The notes beneath the pieces were generated by a model. That model saw nothing but the letters and a program-made list of their open reading frames with translations. It did not search any database and was not told where the DNA came from. The position numbers and the translations under genes are program-made. Shown piece by piece: positions 56,062 to 64,000 of a stretch of DNA of 64,000 nucleotides (the first letter of the stretch is position 1; the number at the start of each line of letters is the position of its first letter). The stretch is from assembly GCA_940746715.1 (NCBI GenBank), contig CALNWN010000014.1, positions 54,016 to 118,015 of the forward strand, written 5' to 3'. Source of the DNA: an uncultured Paraburkholderia sp. Its GTDB lineage: Bacteria; Pseudomonadota; Gammaproteobacteria; Burkholderiales; Burkholderiaceae.

Positions 56062-57249
56062 ATGAATCCTCAGTACGCGCTCGAAGGACTGAATTTCTTC
56101 ATGGCCGATGTGCAGGCGGGTATCGGGCCGTTCCTCGGCGTCTTTCTTCAGGCGCATGGCTGGCATACCGACGCAATCGGCACGGTCATGACTCTGGGTG
56201 GTATCGCGGGCGTGCTTGCGACTGCTCCGGCAGGTGCGTTGGTGGACGCCACGCATCACAAGCGCGGCATCATCGTCATCGCGGGGGTGATGACGACGCT
56301 CGCGTCGCTTGTACTGTGGGTATCGCACAGTTACTGGATGGTGGCGGCGTCGCAGATCCTCACTGCCGTGACGGGGGCAGCGCTCGGTCCGGCGGTGGCC
56401 GGCGTGGCGCTGGGAATCGTGCGCGAGAAAGGTTTCGACCGGCGGTTCGGTCGCAATCAGGTGGCCAATCACGCGGGCAACGTGCTCGGTGCCGCGCTCT
56501 CGGGCTGGCTCGGATGGTGCTACGGATTGAGCGCGGTGTTCGTGCTGGCCGGCGTGTTCGGTTTCCTGACTGTCATCGCGACGCTGCTCATCCGCCGCGA
56601 CGCGATCGATCACGACAGCGCGCGGGGTCTCGGGGGCGCGACGTCGGGAGAGACGAACCTGGAGCATGAGCATGCGAGCGGTTTTCCATCTGGGCAATGC
56701 GGCGATGCTGCCGCTTTATGGGCTCGCGGTCGTCGCGGCGCGTCAGGGCGATCCTAGTGCTTTTACTGCCCAGACTGTGGTGGTCGCTCAACTTGTAATG
56801 GTCGCGCCGCGTGTTTCGCGAACCGCCTGATTCAGCGAATCGGTTACTGGGGCGTGATTCTGATCACTTTCCTTGCGCTGCCGCTGCGTGGCCTGGTGGC
56901 CGCGATGTTGATCACAGCCTGGGGCGTATGGCCGGTTCAGGCGCTCGACGGCGTTGGCGTGGGCTTGCAGAGCGTCGCGGTGCCCGCCCTGGTGGTGCGG
57001 CTGCTGCAAGGCACGGGACGGGTGAATGTCGGGCAGGGTGTGGTCATGACGGTGCAGGGTATTGGCGCGGCACTGAGTCCCGCGCTGGGCGGCGTGATCG
57101 CCCAGCATTCCGGATACGCGAGCGCATTCCTCGTGCTGGGCGCTGTGTCGACCGGATCGCTGGCGCTGTGGCTGCTCTTCGGCACGACGCTCAAAAGAAC
57201 TTGCGGCCTTCGCAGCGAAGTCGATAACGATGCTCTCCAGGCGACCTGA
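56062..57249 (+). pseudogene. MFS transporter, frameshifted
   Basis: A major facilitator beginning MNPQYALEGLNFFMADVQAG, with GIAGVLATAPAGALVDATHH as loop 2-3. The first six helices run in frame to about 56650. AVFHLGNAAMLPLYGLAVVA follows in another frame, and from about 56830 the rest (RIGYWGVILITFLALPLRG to HSGYASAFLVLGAVSTGSLA) in a third, ending TGA at 57247-57249. At least two indels separate the blocks. The group resembles MFS genes found beside arsenic or metal genes; an ArsB-like fragment follows directly. Confidence 0.85.
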
Positions 57250-57550
57250 ATCCGATTTTTCTCTCCTGGGGCATTGCGCTCTCCGTCACTGCCGGCGTCA
57301 TCTTGCGGCCTTTCCGCTGGTCCGGAGCGAGCTGGGCCGTGGCTGGCGCGCTGATGCTCGTCGCGCTCGGGCTTCTTCCAGCGCGGCTTGCCTTGCGGGC
57401 GGTCGGCAAGGGCATGGACGTCTATCTGTTCGCTCTCCATGATGCTGCTCTCGGAACTGGGACGTCGCGAAGGCCTGTTTGACTGGGTGGCGGTGCATGC
57501 TGTCAATTACGCAAAAGGATCGCCTCGCAAGCTCTTTCTTCTGGTCTATT
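57250..57550 (+). pseudogene. ArsB/anion-permease-like N-terminal fragment
   Basis: FLSWGIALSVTAGVILRPFR, GASWAVAGALMLVALGLLP and AVGKGMDVYLF match the first helices of ArsB/NhaD-type permeases. A frameshift near 57435 precedes MMLLSELGRREGLFDWVAVH and KLFLLVYS. The match stops abruptly at about 57550, where unrelated receiver-domain sequence begins. No start codon is evident. It is a truncated remnant. Confidence 0.72.
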
Positions 57551-57551
57551 C

Positions 57552-57779
57552 CTCACCGACATCGTGATGGCGCACGGCATCGGCGGGCTCGAACTCGCGC
57601 GCCCGGTCCGCTCGCAGTATCCGGCAATCAGGGTCGTGCTGACGTCGGGCTATTCGGCGGCCCTGTTGCGCGACGAAAAAAGCGGCCTCCGCGATCTAAT
57701 TTTCGTGCAGAAGCCCTACCGCCTGGCCGACCTTGCGAAGACGCTGCGGGCGGAGGGACACCATCTTCGGCGCCGATAG
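57552..57779 (+). pseudogene. Receiver-domain fragment joined to the ArsB remnant
   Basis: LTDIVMAHGIGGLELARPVR, IRVVLTSGYSAALL and DLIFVQKPYRLADLAKTLRA are the last two thirds of a CheY-like receiver (phosphoacceptor Asp in LTDIVM, Thr/Ser switch in LTSGYS, Lys in QKPYR), of the kind at the end of hybrid histidine kinases. The first 50 residues are replaced by the ArsB fragment, so a deletion fused two unrelated genes at about 57551. The terminal frame is open to 57779. Confidence 0.78.
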
Positions 57780-58064
57780 CGTCTGGGGCCTGTCCAACGA
57801 CCTGGAGCGCTACGGAAAAAACCGATGCGCGACCGCTGCTGGACAGTAGGACATCTCTGAGGCCAGCCGATGCAGCAAGCGCAGAAGCGCAATGGGTTCC
57901 GCTTTGTGCAGTGCATGGCCATCCCTGCCTTGAGCAGGGCCTTCACGCTTAGCTGGTGGGAAAACGCAGCCACGTCGACGACGGCGGATGCTGCTGGATG
58001 ACCCGCCCGACTTCCCAAGCCGAAATATTTTAACCTCGCTGGCGCATCGGGTCCCCGCTGAGCT

Positions 58065-60035
58065 TTAACCGACATTCATCGGCAGCAGCACCATCTGCCG
58101 CCCCTGCAAATGAAGTCGTGTCTGTATTTCGACGGGTGTCTGATTGTGGAGCCACGCCGTCAGGAAATTGACCCGCTTGAAGATCAACTTGCTCGCGAAG
58201 CACACGCTATTGGGGAACTCGTCCATGGTGGTTTCGGCCAGCTTCATGAACTCACCAATCGGATGGGTGCCGAAGGCGATCCGGTAATCGGCCGCAATGC
58301 CATGCCGCCTGCAATGCGCGACGTAGTAATCGAGCGATGAAGTGATCGTTTGCCGCAGCTTCTCCAGATGCTCCGCGCCTTCATAACTTTGCGCATCCAC
58401 TTCACCGACGGCGAGAAACATGATATTTCTGAAGTGCCCGGGGAACAGCCGGTTGACCCATAACAGTGCATGCATGCTTGCGCCACGGTACTTGCCGACG
58501 AGCAGGATCGCTGTCGGCAAAGACGGGTCTAGTTTGGCTGGCGTGTTATCGGCATCGACTTCGGGTGTGGCGCCCGAAAATAGCGCATCTTCTTTCGAGA
58601 TCTGCGCACGCGTATCGCTGTAATGACGCTTGATGAGCACACAAAGCACGACTACAGCACTCGTCACCAGCACGGTGAGCCACCCGCCTGCCGTGAACTT
58701 CTCAATCAGCGTAATGACAAGGACCGTGCTGGTGACGGAAAGCCCGAGTGCTGAAAACGCGAAATGCCTGACCCACTGGGTTCCATCTGCGCGATGCTTC
58801 CACCAGTACACGCACAGCCCAAGCAGCGAAAGACTGAATGTCAGGAACACATTAATGCTGTAGAGCACGACGAGCACGTCCACGTTGCCATGCGTCCAGG
58901 GGAGAATCGCGAGGCTCGCGACACCCATCACGACAATGCCGTTTTGCCGCACAAGCCGTGTCGACAGATCACGGAAATGGCGGAGGACCCATGAGTCCGA
59001 GGCCATGTTTGACAGTACGGCTGGCCCGTCGAGAAAGCCAGTTTGCGCTCCCACCAGAAGCAGCCCCGCCTCGGATGCAAGAACAGCGGCGAGGAGCGCG
59101 TGTCGCGCAAACGACGATCCGAGCCCCAGATGTTCGATAACGCTGCCGAATACGACGGCATTGAGTGTCTGTCCTTCGACGGGCTTCGCATGCCACAGCA
59201 TGTAGAGCAGGATGATTCCACCCGCCGTAAACGCGAGCGAAGCGGCCATATAGAACATCGTGACCTTGCCGTTCGGCACACGCGGTTCGGCAAGCATGTT
59301 GACGTTGTTCGACAACGCTTCCAGGCCTGTGTACGTGCCGCCGCCGAGCGAGAATGCGCGCATCAGCAGCGCGGTAACGACGAGAGGGCCGAGCGCGTGC
59401 CACATGCCATGCGCCTCGCCAACGGCACTCGGAACGACCGAGACGAGATTGCCGCCATGCACGGCGACGCCATAGACGATCAGGCCCAGATGCAGCGCGA
59501 TGAAGCCGAGAAAAATGGGTAGCAGCACGAGGATCGATTCGCGCATGCCGCGAAAGTTCAGGCCTGTCATCAGGACGATCAGGATGAGCTCAGTTGCGAG
59601 CTTGAATTCCTGCGCGCCGACGGGCAACAGGCTGAAGAAGGCGTCGACGCCGCTTGCGAGTGATGTCGCGACCGTCAGCACATAGTCGACGAGCAGCGCT
59701 GCGCCCGATATGAGACCGGGTCGCGGGCCCAGCAGCGCGGTCGCGACGCGATAGCCGCCGCCCGTCGGGAACAGCTCGATTACCTGGTTGTATCCCAGCG
59801 CGATTATGAAGACGGTGGCCGCCGTGGCAATGGCGAGAAACAGTGCGAGCGCCGTGTGTTGTCCCAATGCAAGGAACGCTTCTTCGGGTCCGTAACACGA
59901 AGAGGACAGACCATCGGCGCCGAGTCCAACCCACGCCAGCAGCGGCGTAACGGCGATCGCGTGACGGGTGCGGGGATCGAGTGGATCGAGCGGCTTGCCC
60001 ACAATCAGCTGCCACATTCTGTTCAGGGTCGCCAT
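58065..60035 (-). CDS. APC-superfamily transporter with C-terminal stress-protein-like domain (KimA-like)
   Basis: A 656-residue transporter. The membrane part (about residues 25-480, 12 helices) has GLGADGLSSSCYGPEEAFLA, NQVIELFPTGGGYRVATALL and DYVLTVATSLASGVDAFFS, which resemble the KimA-type potassium-proton symporters more than amino-acid permeases. The cytoplasmic C-terminus (about 510-656) contains NRLFPGHFRNIMFLAVGEVD and ETTMDEFPNSVCFASKLIF, a universal-stress-like domain. The substrate is therefore probably K+ but not proven. It is the largest intact gene in the window; a stress-protein gene follows on the other strand. Confidence 0.85.
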   Translation of the reverse strand: MATLNRMWQLIVGKPLDPLDPRTRHAIAVTPLLAWVGLGADGLSSSCYGPEEAFLALGQHTALALFLAIATAATVFIIALGYNQVIELFPTGGGYRVATALLGPRPGLISGAALLVDYVLTVATSLASGVDAFFSLLPVGAQEFKLATELILIVLMTGLNFRGMRESILVLLPIFLGFIALHLGLIVYGVAVHGGNLVSVVPSAVGEAHGMWHALGPLVVTALLMRAFSLGGGTYTGLEALSNNVNMLAEPRVPNGKVTMFYMAASLAFTAGGIILLYMLWHAKPVEGQTLNAVVFGSVIEHLGLGSSFARHALLAAVLASEAGLLLVGAQTGFLDGPAVLSNMASDSWVLRHFRDLSTRLVRQNGIVVMGVASLAILPWTHGNVDVLVVLYSINVFLTFSLSLLGLCVYWWKHRADGTQWVRHFAFSALGLSVTSTVLVITLIEKFTAGGWLTVLVTSAVVVLCVLIKRHYSDTRAQISKEDALFSGATPEVDADNTPAKLDPSLPTAILLVGKYRGASMHALLWVNRLFPGHFRNIMFLAVGEVDAQSYEGAEHLEKLRQTITSSLDYYVAHCRRHGIAADYRIAFGTHPIGEFMKLAETTMDEFPNSVCFASKLIFKRVNFLTAWLHNQTPVEIQTRLHLQGRQMVLLPMNVG

Positions 60036-60678
60036 AGTGTTTCGCCTTCGTTGGCACGGCCTTTCAATGCGTGTGACCGTCAGTGATGCGAATGTAGGCG
60101 AGGCAGCAACCGCTCACCACCCGGCGTAACCCGGGGGAGCGCCAGACCGTTGATCCATTGATGTCAAAATCGTTACAGTTGGCACACGCAAATGACTGTT
60201 CTCGTGATTCACATCAAGGTTAAGCGTCGACCTGACAGGACACTTGAAACGCGAAGAAAAGATCATGACGCCTGGGACCCGTTATGCACAGGCGTGTGAT
60301 GAACGTGGCGATGTTTACGGGTTCTTTATGCAGCGTGTCGGGTTTTTGCTGCGGCGTTTATCAAAACTGGACTACCGACTGCGGCCTAACCCTTGCAAAA
60401 AACGCGCACCATCTGCGCATTACATGGGACATTTGCGGAACTGGCTCGAACGCGATCCGTCACAGCACGTGCGGGGCGCCACCGAGATTTGGGTAGGCTA
60501 TCGGCTGGCGCGTGTTAGATCGGGGCGAGGTCGCTTGCCCGGGTACGCTGTGAAAATCCGCTGCAATGCCGTCGCATCTTGATAGCGTTTTTACGTACGC
60601 GGGTTGAAGCTTTGCGGCTTGTTGACGCGCCATGTGCTGCAATGACAAGCACGAAAAATCGTTCCGTTGAGGCTGACG
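60036..60678. other. Divergent intergenic region
   Basis: About 640 bp between the KimA-like transporter and the stress-protein gene, holding both promoters. A 112-codon plus-strand frame at 60244-60582 has no recognised family and looks like chance. No structured RNA motif was recognised, although KimA-type genes in some bacteria are riboswitch-controlled. Confidence 0.45.
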
Positions 60679-61095
60679 ATGTTGAAGCTGCTGATTCCAG
60701 TACTTTGCCAGGCGGGTGTTGTAGAAGCCGCACGGCATGCAGCGTTTCTTGCTGCTGAAAAGTGCGTCGCACAAGTGGAGCTGATCGAGGTCCTGGAGGA
60801 TGTAGGAGAAGGGCGCGCGGTTGCATTCCAGTCGCGCGCGGCGTTGCGGCGCCGCGAGAAGCTATCGATGCGCGATGCGCTGACGCGGACTTGCGCAGTG
60901 CTCGACGCTGCCTGCGTCCCCTATACGTGGAAGCGCGTCTTCGGGCCGGCTGAAAAGACGATCGCCGCGTATGCTGCCACGAACGGCGCCGACGTCGTGG
61001 TGCTGGATGCGAGTGGTCTTGGCCTCCTTCGGAAGTGGGCCACACTGGTGAAGCTATGGCGGCTGAGTCCCAAACCCATCACCATGCTGCATTGA
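60679..61095 (+). CDS. Universal stress protein family (UspA-like)
   Basis: A 138-residue single-domain protein. MLKLLIPVLCQAGVVEAARHAAFLAA is the first strand and helix, and the C-terminal NGADVVVLDASGLGLLRKWATLVKLWRLSPKPITML corresponds to the nucleotide-loop region, although the G-x2-G-x9-GS(T) ATP motif is degenerate. ATG 60679 is preferred over one at 60667, with GAGG just before it. Relatives are often encoded near ion transporters. It is intact. Confidence 0.8.
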   Translation: MLKLLIPVLCQAGVVEAARHAAFLAAEKCVAQVELIEVLEDVGEGRAVAFQSRAALRRREKLSMRDALTRTCAVLDAACVPYTWKRVFGPAEKTIAAYAATNGADVVVLDASGLGLLRKWATLVKLWRLSPKPITMLH

Positions 61096-61564
61096 CGGGC
61101 GACGTATCCAGTGTGAAACCAGAGGACAGACGGTCTGCCACGAGATGATTTGCGAAGGTCGCCCAGAACCCACCGTGGGCTGCACTTTTGAAGCGTTCGG
61201 GCAACGCAGGCCTTCCGCGGTCTTTGCCGTGACGTCTCGATGACTTCTAGGGCAGACTTCTCTTAATGTTATTCATTGCCAGCCTGATGGGGCGACGAAC
61301 ATCTCTCGAGATTGATTCTGAGCCGATTCAAAGGGTAGTCGGCCGCTGGAGCGCCAGCAAGCGGCTAGTGAGGTTCCGCTAGCCAGGCAAACTGATGCCG
61401 GTCGTCGACGGTAGGTTGTTCTCATTTATCCGCAACCCTGACTGGCGAGGCGCGCTTTGCAAGGCATTGCTTTTACGCGGTCTTTACATGGAGAGTACCT
61501 TTCTTGCTGAAATGTTGACGGGGTAGTGCTTAAAGTGTTTGCATCCGGGCTCGTACCAGACGCT
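61096..61564. other. Intergenic stretch without recognised gene
   Basis: About 470 bp upstream of the lytic transglycosylase gene. No ORF, repeat or IS fragment was recognised. Confidence 0.5.
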
Positions 61565-62182
61565 ATGCAAGAACAACAACACCTCCTCACCAAAGCACGA
61601 TGGAAATACGCGCTTGTCAGGCTCGCATTGATGGCCGCAAGCCTCGCATTGTGCAGCGCGCTGCCATTCGCGCATGCACAAGAACAGACCACACCTCCAA
61701 CTGCCGAGGAACCCTTCATCCCCGCACCCGGCGACATCGTTGCGACGTTGCGCGCGCAGTTTCGCGTATCGGCTGGGGATGCGCTGATGATTGCACAAAC
61801 CGTCGTGACGGAAGCGAACCGCTATTCGATGTCGCCTGTGTTGCTCTTGTCCGTGATGGCCGTCGAATCGGGCTTCAATTCACGCGCGGTGAGCTCCCTC
61901 GGTGCGCGTGGCCTGATGCAGGTGCTGCCCGCAGCGCATCCGGGCGCCTTTACCGACATCAGGCAGCTCGACGATCCCGCAACCAACGTGCGGATCGGTT
62001 CCGCGATTTTGCGCGGCTACCTCGATGCATCGGGTGGGGATGTCGATGCTGCGCTCTGGCGTTATAGCGGCGGTGGAAAAGGCTACGCACAGCGTGTCGC
62101 GCTTCACATGCAGCGCTTTAGTGTGATCCTGCGCGGCAATGCGCGACCCCTGGAAAAAGTGTCAGCGCATGGGAGCCGTTAG
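61565..62182 (+). CDS. Soluble lytic murein transglycosylase (SLT domain)
   Basis: A 205-residue protein from ATG 61565 (a start at 61526 would add 13 residues). A signal peptide covers residues 1-40, ending FAHA. The SLT domain has the catalytic Glu in VMAVESGFNSRAVSSLGARG, then LMQVLPAAHPG and DPATNVRIGSAILRGYLD, and ALWRYSGGGKGYAQRV. It cleaves the MurNAc-GlcNAc bond, forming anhydroMurNAc, in the periplasm. It is intact and stands alone; no secretion-system genes are nearby. Confidence 0.92.
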   Translation: MQEQQHLLTKARWKYALVRLALMAASLALCSALPFAHAQEQTTPPTAEEPFIPAPGDIVATLRAQFRVSAGDALMIAQTVVTEANRYSMSPVLLLSVMAVESGFNSRAVSSLGARGLMQVLPAAHPGAFTDIRQLDDPATNVRIGSAILRGYLDASGGDVDAALWRYSGGGKGYAQRVALHMQRFSVILRGNARPLEKVSAHGSR

Positions 62183-62892
62183 CGTCATCGACTGTCGCCA
62201 CCTTGAATCCAATCAGGCTGGCTGCATTGGCTGTAAACGCTTAGTGTCCGAAAACGTGGGCTGCCGATTGGTGGACGCGTGGTGCGGCATGTGCAACTGG
62301 ACGGATCTTTCGTTGCGAGACGGAACTGGCAGGCTTCAGCCTGTCCTCGGACGATACGTTCGGAGTTCCGGATAGGGCGCAGACACCCGGGTTCAAAGGA
62401 AAATTCGACTAGTCGCGGATTTTTCAGCGGAGGTGGGTCAACGGCCGATCGCTGAGTGGAACGGCGTACAGTGCAGTCATTTGAAGACCGATGCATGAAA
62501 TTCAGTGGGTTACCGCGTAGAGCGTCCAACGGCCGCACGAACCACGATACCTAGGCGTCGAAACGACCTGCCAGTCCAGCAAGCATTGTCTCAAAGAACA
62601 GCCCTAGTCTTTCATGGGCAGAATTGTTCGTCGGCGACCGCCCCGAGAGGCTGCTCCTGTGCGAGTTCCAGATGGCTGTACTTCATGTACGTTCTCCCCT
62701 TGATGTCACCGCCTGCTCCGTCTCACCCCTGAGTGCAGCGTTGGAATTGCGCGCGATATTGACGTTGCCCTTCGGACGGACACCTGCGAGACCTTCGGCG
62801 GAAAAATTTTTGCCCGACCGCGTCCCCTTGAGTACGGTCCCGCCACCGGGGTCGACACCTTGCCGAAGTCATACATCGACGTTATCGCCTCC
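62183..62892. other. Decayed stretch with possible IS21 end
   Basis: About 710 bp without a gene. AAAATTCGACTAG followed by GGAGGTGGGTCAA at 62400-62442 resembles the repeated GTGGGTCA termini of IS21 elements, but no second repeat is clear. Other short frames are unrecognised. Confidence 0.35.
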
Positions 62893-62966
62893 CGTTTGCC
62901 CGCAAGCTTTTCCTGTTCAAGTGCGTTCACCAGCTCGATAGTGGAAAAGAAGCTTACGCGACGGCG
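62893..62966 (-). mobile_element. IstB (IS21 helper ATPase) fragment
   Basis: The translation RVSFFSTIELVNALEQEK then LAGK is the segment after the Walker A helix of IstB, the IS21 transposition ATPase (family pattern FF.T..LVN.LE.E). Both flanks have lost similarity. Confidence 0.65.
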
Positions 62967-62999
62967 ATGATGCTCGAGCGGCCAACGGCACGGTAACGG

Positions 63000-63660
63000 C
63001 TTCAGCTAGTCCTGCCGGTTTGCTCGCCGCAGTCACTTACGGGACGCGGACCAATGTCGGGGCGACAGGCACTATCACGTCCACGGGCAACTCGAGCACG
63101 CGAATCGGCGGGCGCGTCGGCAAGAATTTCGGCAGCATCGAGCAGTCGTGGGCGGGTGTGCACATCAACGGGACGGTTGAGCTGGCCGGGCGCAACGACG
63201 GTCACATCGATCGCTCGTACTCCAGCTCCATCACAGCCACAGCGCTCAGCACCGTTGGCGGCCTGGTCGGCACGAACAATGGCGACATCGTGCGTTCTTA
63301 CGCCAACGCGTACCAGATGACAGGCGGCACGACCGTTGGAGGACTCGTAGGCAATAACACCGGCCACATCGAGCATCGTACCGGTGCGAGAAATTTACCC
63401 GCACCGGCAACGCGACGACGGGCGGCATCGCGGGCAAAAATGGCGGCAGCATCGCCACGGACATGTTCTGGACAGCGAGTCATCGGGCGCGCAGGTTGGG
63501 GTGGGTCTAGGTACGGTGGTCGTCAGTTCCAGCGGTCTTACCGACTTGCAACTGCGCGACCCGGCAAGCTGCGGCTCGACATGGGACTTCAGTGCGGGTG
63601 GCACGCGGCCGGCCAGCTATTTTGGGTCGTCGCTGCGCAGACAGTTGCAACCTTGATCGT
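63000..63660 (+). pseudogene. GLUG-repeat adhesin (filamentous haemagglutinin-like) fragment
   Basis: Repeats GRNDGHIDRSYSSSI, VGGLVGTNNGDIVRSYANAY and VGGLVGNNTGHIE match the GLUG motif found near the end of haemagglutinin-type adhesins. A frameshift near 63370 precedes ATTGGIAGKNGGSIATDMFW, and another near 63465 precedes DSESSGAQVGVGLGTVV, GLTDLQLRDPASCGSTWDF. The N-terminal secretion domain and beta-helix are missing. It is a fragment of a large exported protein. Confidence 0.75.
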
Positions 63661-63709
63661 AAAGGGTGCGCCTGCGGGCACGGCGGCTCTAGCCGCGGTA
63701 AGTCTTTGT

Positions 63710-63796
63710 CGAGATCGGTCCGATACTCTCGGTCATACGTCCATACTCGCGGCTAGCATATTCGATACCGCGTTACTTCATCGCCGGCCGGATTTT
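63710..63796 (-). pseudogene. Diguanylate cyclase (GGDEF) C-terminal fragment
   Basis: KIRPAMK, a stop, then RGIEYASREYGRMTESIG aligns without gaps to KIRSAINELGIEHAGSEYGRVTASIG of the intact cyclase at 43150 (17 of 29 positions identical across KIR to the Ser after SIG). The GGEEF motif itself is lost. It is a second, dead cyclase copy, adjacent to the adhesin fragment, in the same relative arrangement of extracellular-structure remnant and cyclase as at 41.7-44.6 kb. Confidence 0.65.
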
Positions 63797-63826
63797 CCAT
63801 GGTCAACTTTATCACTGCGCGCTTAA

Positions 63827-64000
63827 ACGACCCGACGGATAGCCGCTGGACACAATTCCGGTGCGCAGCGTGATAGCTGAACGGGCGGCCGTCGGCGCGC
63901 CGCAGACGCGGACATAGACGCAAACGCAAACGCAGGACAGCAAAGCCAATGCCTGAAAGGCACGCGCGGCAGTCAACAGGCGCGATCGTCTCTCACCATT
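63827..64000. other. Window edge, nothing assigned
   Basis: A minus-strand frame entering from the right edge has a signal-like hydrophobic stretch (ARAFQALALLSCVCVCVYV) and might be the start of an exported protein, but no start codon or family is visible in the window. Confidence 0.25.

Noticed and set aside
58065..60035. Ordinary amino-acid permease.
   Set aside because: The length of 656 residues, the C-terminal soluble domain and helix 1-2 motifs fit the KimA-like group better; the substrate remains unproven.
62400..62442. IS21 right end.
   Set aside because: Only one GTGGGTCA unit is clear and no transposase part adjoins it in the right orientation, so it is mentioned only in the gap description.
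1..64000. All lesions as sequencing error.
   Set aside because: Many indels alone could be errors, but nonsense transitions, exact 13-bp and 99-bp duplications, and large deletions are not typical error types. Read data would decide.

Overview
The window looks like a chromosome or chromid segment of a Burkholderiaceae bacterium of the Paraburkholderia/Caballeronia type. The GC content is high, the porin is of the Burkholderia trimeric type, and there are many LysR, GntR and MFS genes and ribose-type ABC transporters. All functional calls come from reading the translated sequence; no database search was run.

The dominant feature is gene decay. Roughly half of the recognisable genes are broken by in-frame nonsense codons, 1-bp indels, short tandem duplications (4, 13 and 99 bp) or internal deletions, and many intergenic stretches hold fragments of genes and insertion sequences. 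Five internal stops can each be explained by one C-to-T or G-to-A transition, and duplications are present, so assembly error alone is unlikely to explain it. A recently host-restricted or bottlenecked lineage is the simplest inference; uncorrected indel error could add to the picture.

Layout. 1-9 kb: an ECF sigma factor with a small membrane partner, a methyltransferase, then an accessory stretch of aldo/keto reductase, SDR, two dead LysR regulators, a dead ketopantoate-reductase-like gene and an MFS exporter. 9-19.6 kb: a sugar or sugar-acid locus with a GntR regulator, MFS transporter, UxaA/GarD-like dehydratase, FMN hydroxyacid oxidase, ribose-type ABC importer, SMP-30 lactonase and two binding proteins, several of them damaged. 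19.7-21.5 kb: a Crp-like regulator, a VOC protein and remnants.

21.6-32.8 kb is the most interesting part. It holds a Rieske oxygenase whose gene is followed by a glutamine-synthetase-like gene, a ferredoxin and a ferredoxin reductase. Next to these lie a LysR regulator, an aromatic-acid transporter, a 4-hydroxylaminobenzoate-lyase-like protein, a porin and a nitroreductase. Together they suggest catabolism of nitrogen-substituted aromatics: gamma-glutamylation plus ring oxygenation of an amine, and a reductive nitrobenzoate-type branch. The synthetase, reductase and nitroreductase genes are now disrupted.

33-41.5 kb: truncated etfBA, a thiolase fragment and a dead tripartite RND efflux operon. 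41.6-51 kb: a GlxA-type regulator, a diguanylate cyclase, resolvase, IS66 and IS21 debris, a frameshifted serine hydrolase, GST genes and a methyltransferase. 51.6-56 kb: a dead histidine kinase/NtrC-type pair, a very strong hairpin, and two intact paralogous proteins built from the same uncharacterised repeat. 56-64 kb: MFS, ArsB and receiver fragments, an intact KimA-like transporter, a universal stress protein, a lytic transglycosylase, then IstB, GLUG-adhesin and diguanylate cyclase fragments.
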